The position numbers and the translations under genes were made by a program. Positions 17,369 through 17,782 of a stretch of DNA of 17,782 nt are shown in pieces; position 1 is the stretch's first letter, and each line of letters opens with the position of its first letter. Origin of the DNA: Pelagophyceae sp. CCMP2097. Lineage: Eukaryota; Sar; Pelagophyceae. The notes below the pieces were generated by a model. The model had not been told where the DNA came from, ran no database searches, and was given only the letters and a program-made list of their open reading frames with translations. The DNA lies in NCBI GenBank assembly GCA_026770575.1, contig MU657525.1:1-17782 (forward strand), written 5' to 3'.

Positions 17369-17782
17369 TATGGAAGGATTATTATCATAATATACTCAGC
17401 AAAGAATATTATCTTACGAAACTTACTTTATATTACGTAATTTATCATAACTTATCATAAGAATTGGTAACTTACTTTATAAAGGCGTCTTTAAATCCAC
17501 TCTTATTGGCATATTTCAAATAGTGAGAGCTCGTCGCCCGCCCCGGTGCTCCTTGCGAGATGTTCCGCGCCACGGCCCGCGTGGGCCTTGGCGCGCGCGC
17601 CCGGTTTGCGTTCCCCGTCGGCCTCTGCTTCTTCGGGACTTGAATTCCTCGAAGTAGAAATTATTTTTTACTGACCCGATTAGACTGCGAAAGTAGCGCG
17701 CTCTTCTCAAGCTCCACAGCCTCCGAGGTTCATGGCCCGCGGTGGGCTCGCCGTCGTGATGATAATTACATCTAGATTATGG
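17369..17782. mobile_element. MITE A copy 2, cut by the window end
   Basis: These 414 bp match 14430-14843 in the same orientation with only two differences seen (CTCGAAG instead of CTTTAAG near 17650). The left end TATGGAAGG follows GGTTGGTC, the expected 8-bp target site if the right end carries the same octamer beyond the window. The near-identity indicates recent movement of the family. Confidence 0.9.

Noticed and set aside
17035..17460. 141-codon plus-strand frame
   Set aside because: The last third is MITE A sequence and the first part matches no family I recognise; kept only as an unassigned stretch.

Overview
The window looks like nuclear DNA of a GC-rich, intron-bearing microbial eukaryote. 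A stramenopile microalga of the pelagophyte type (the Aureococcus/Pelagomonas group) fits best. The evidence is reading frames that resume only after removal of short GT-AG introns, long arrays of ~37-residue AWAFATA-type helical repeats ending in a RAP domain, a RING/Sel1-type relic, and AT-rich miniature transposons sitting in ~65% GC sequence. The taxon is an inference; no marker gene is present.

Left part (1-4451): a plus-strand gene that I reassemble from four exons. It encodes an RRM, about 14 tandem octotricopeptide-like repeats, a RAP domain and a long low-complexity tail, so it is probably an organelle-targeted or otherwise RNA-binding protein. Its 3' end faces, across 248 bp, the 3' end of a very large minus-strand gene (4700 to at least 11617, probably to about 12198). 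That gene encodes a DOCK180-type guanine nucleotide exchange factor with the DOCK N-terminal region, DHR-1 (C2-like lipid-binding) and DHR-2 (GEF) regions. Five short introns restore its frame. Summed over the proposed exons the coding length is exactly divisible by three, as it also is for the other two reassembled genes.

Middle part (12199-14957): mostly non-coding and AT-richer. It holds a 52-bp tandem repeat, a 403-bp miniature inverted-repeat transposon (MITE B) with a perfect 8-bp target-site duplication, two short look-alike coding relics, and a 528-bp second MITE (MITE A), also with a perfect 8-bp duplication. MITE A ends 44 bp before the start codon of the next gene. Right part (15002-17782): a three-exon 2OG-Fe(II) oxygenase of the prolyl 4-hydroxylase type, a truncated RING/Sel1 gene relic, a ~394-bp foldback with ~150-bp arms and a GTTATTTTC-repeat loop, and a second, nearly identical copy of MITE A cut by the window end.

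The genes do not form an obvious pathway: one RNA-binding, one small-GTPase signalling and one protein-modifying enzyme. The most distinctive material is the RRM-repeat-RAP architecture with introns at equivalent sites in two repeats, the set of very short introns, and the two 8-bp-duplication MITE families plus the foldback.
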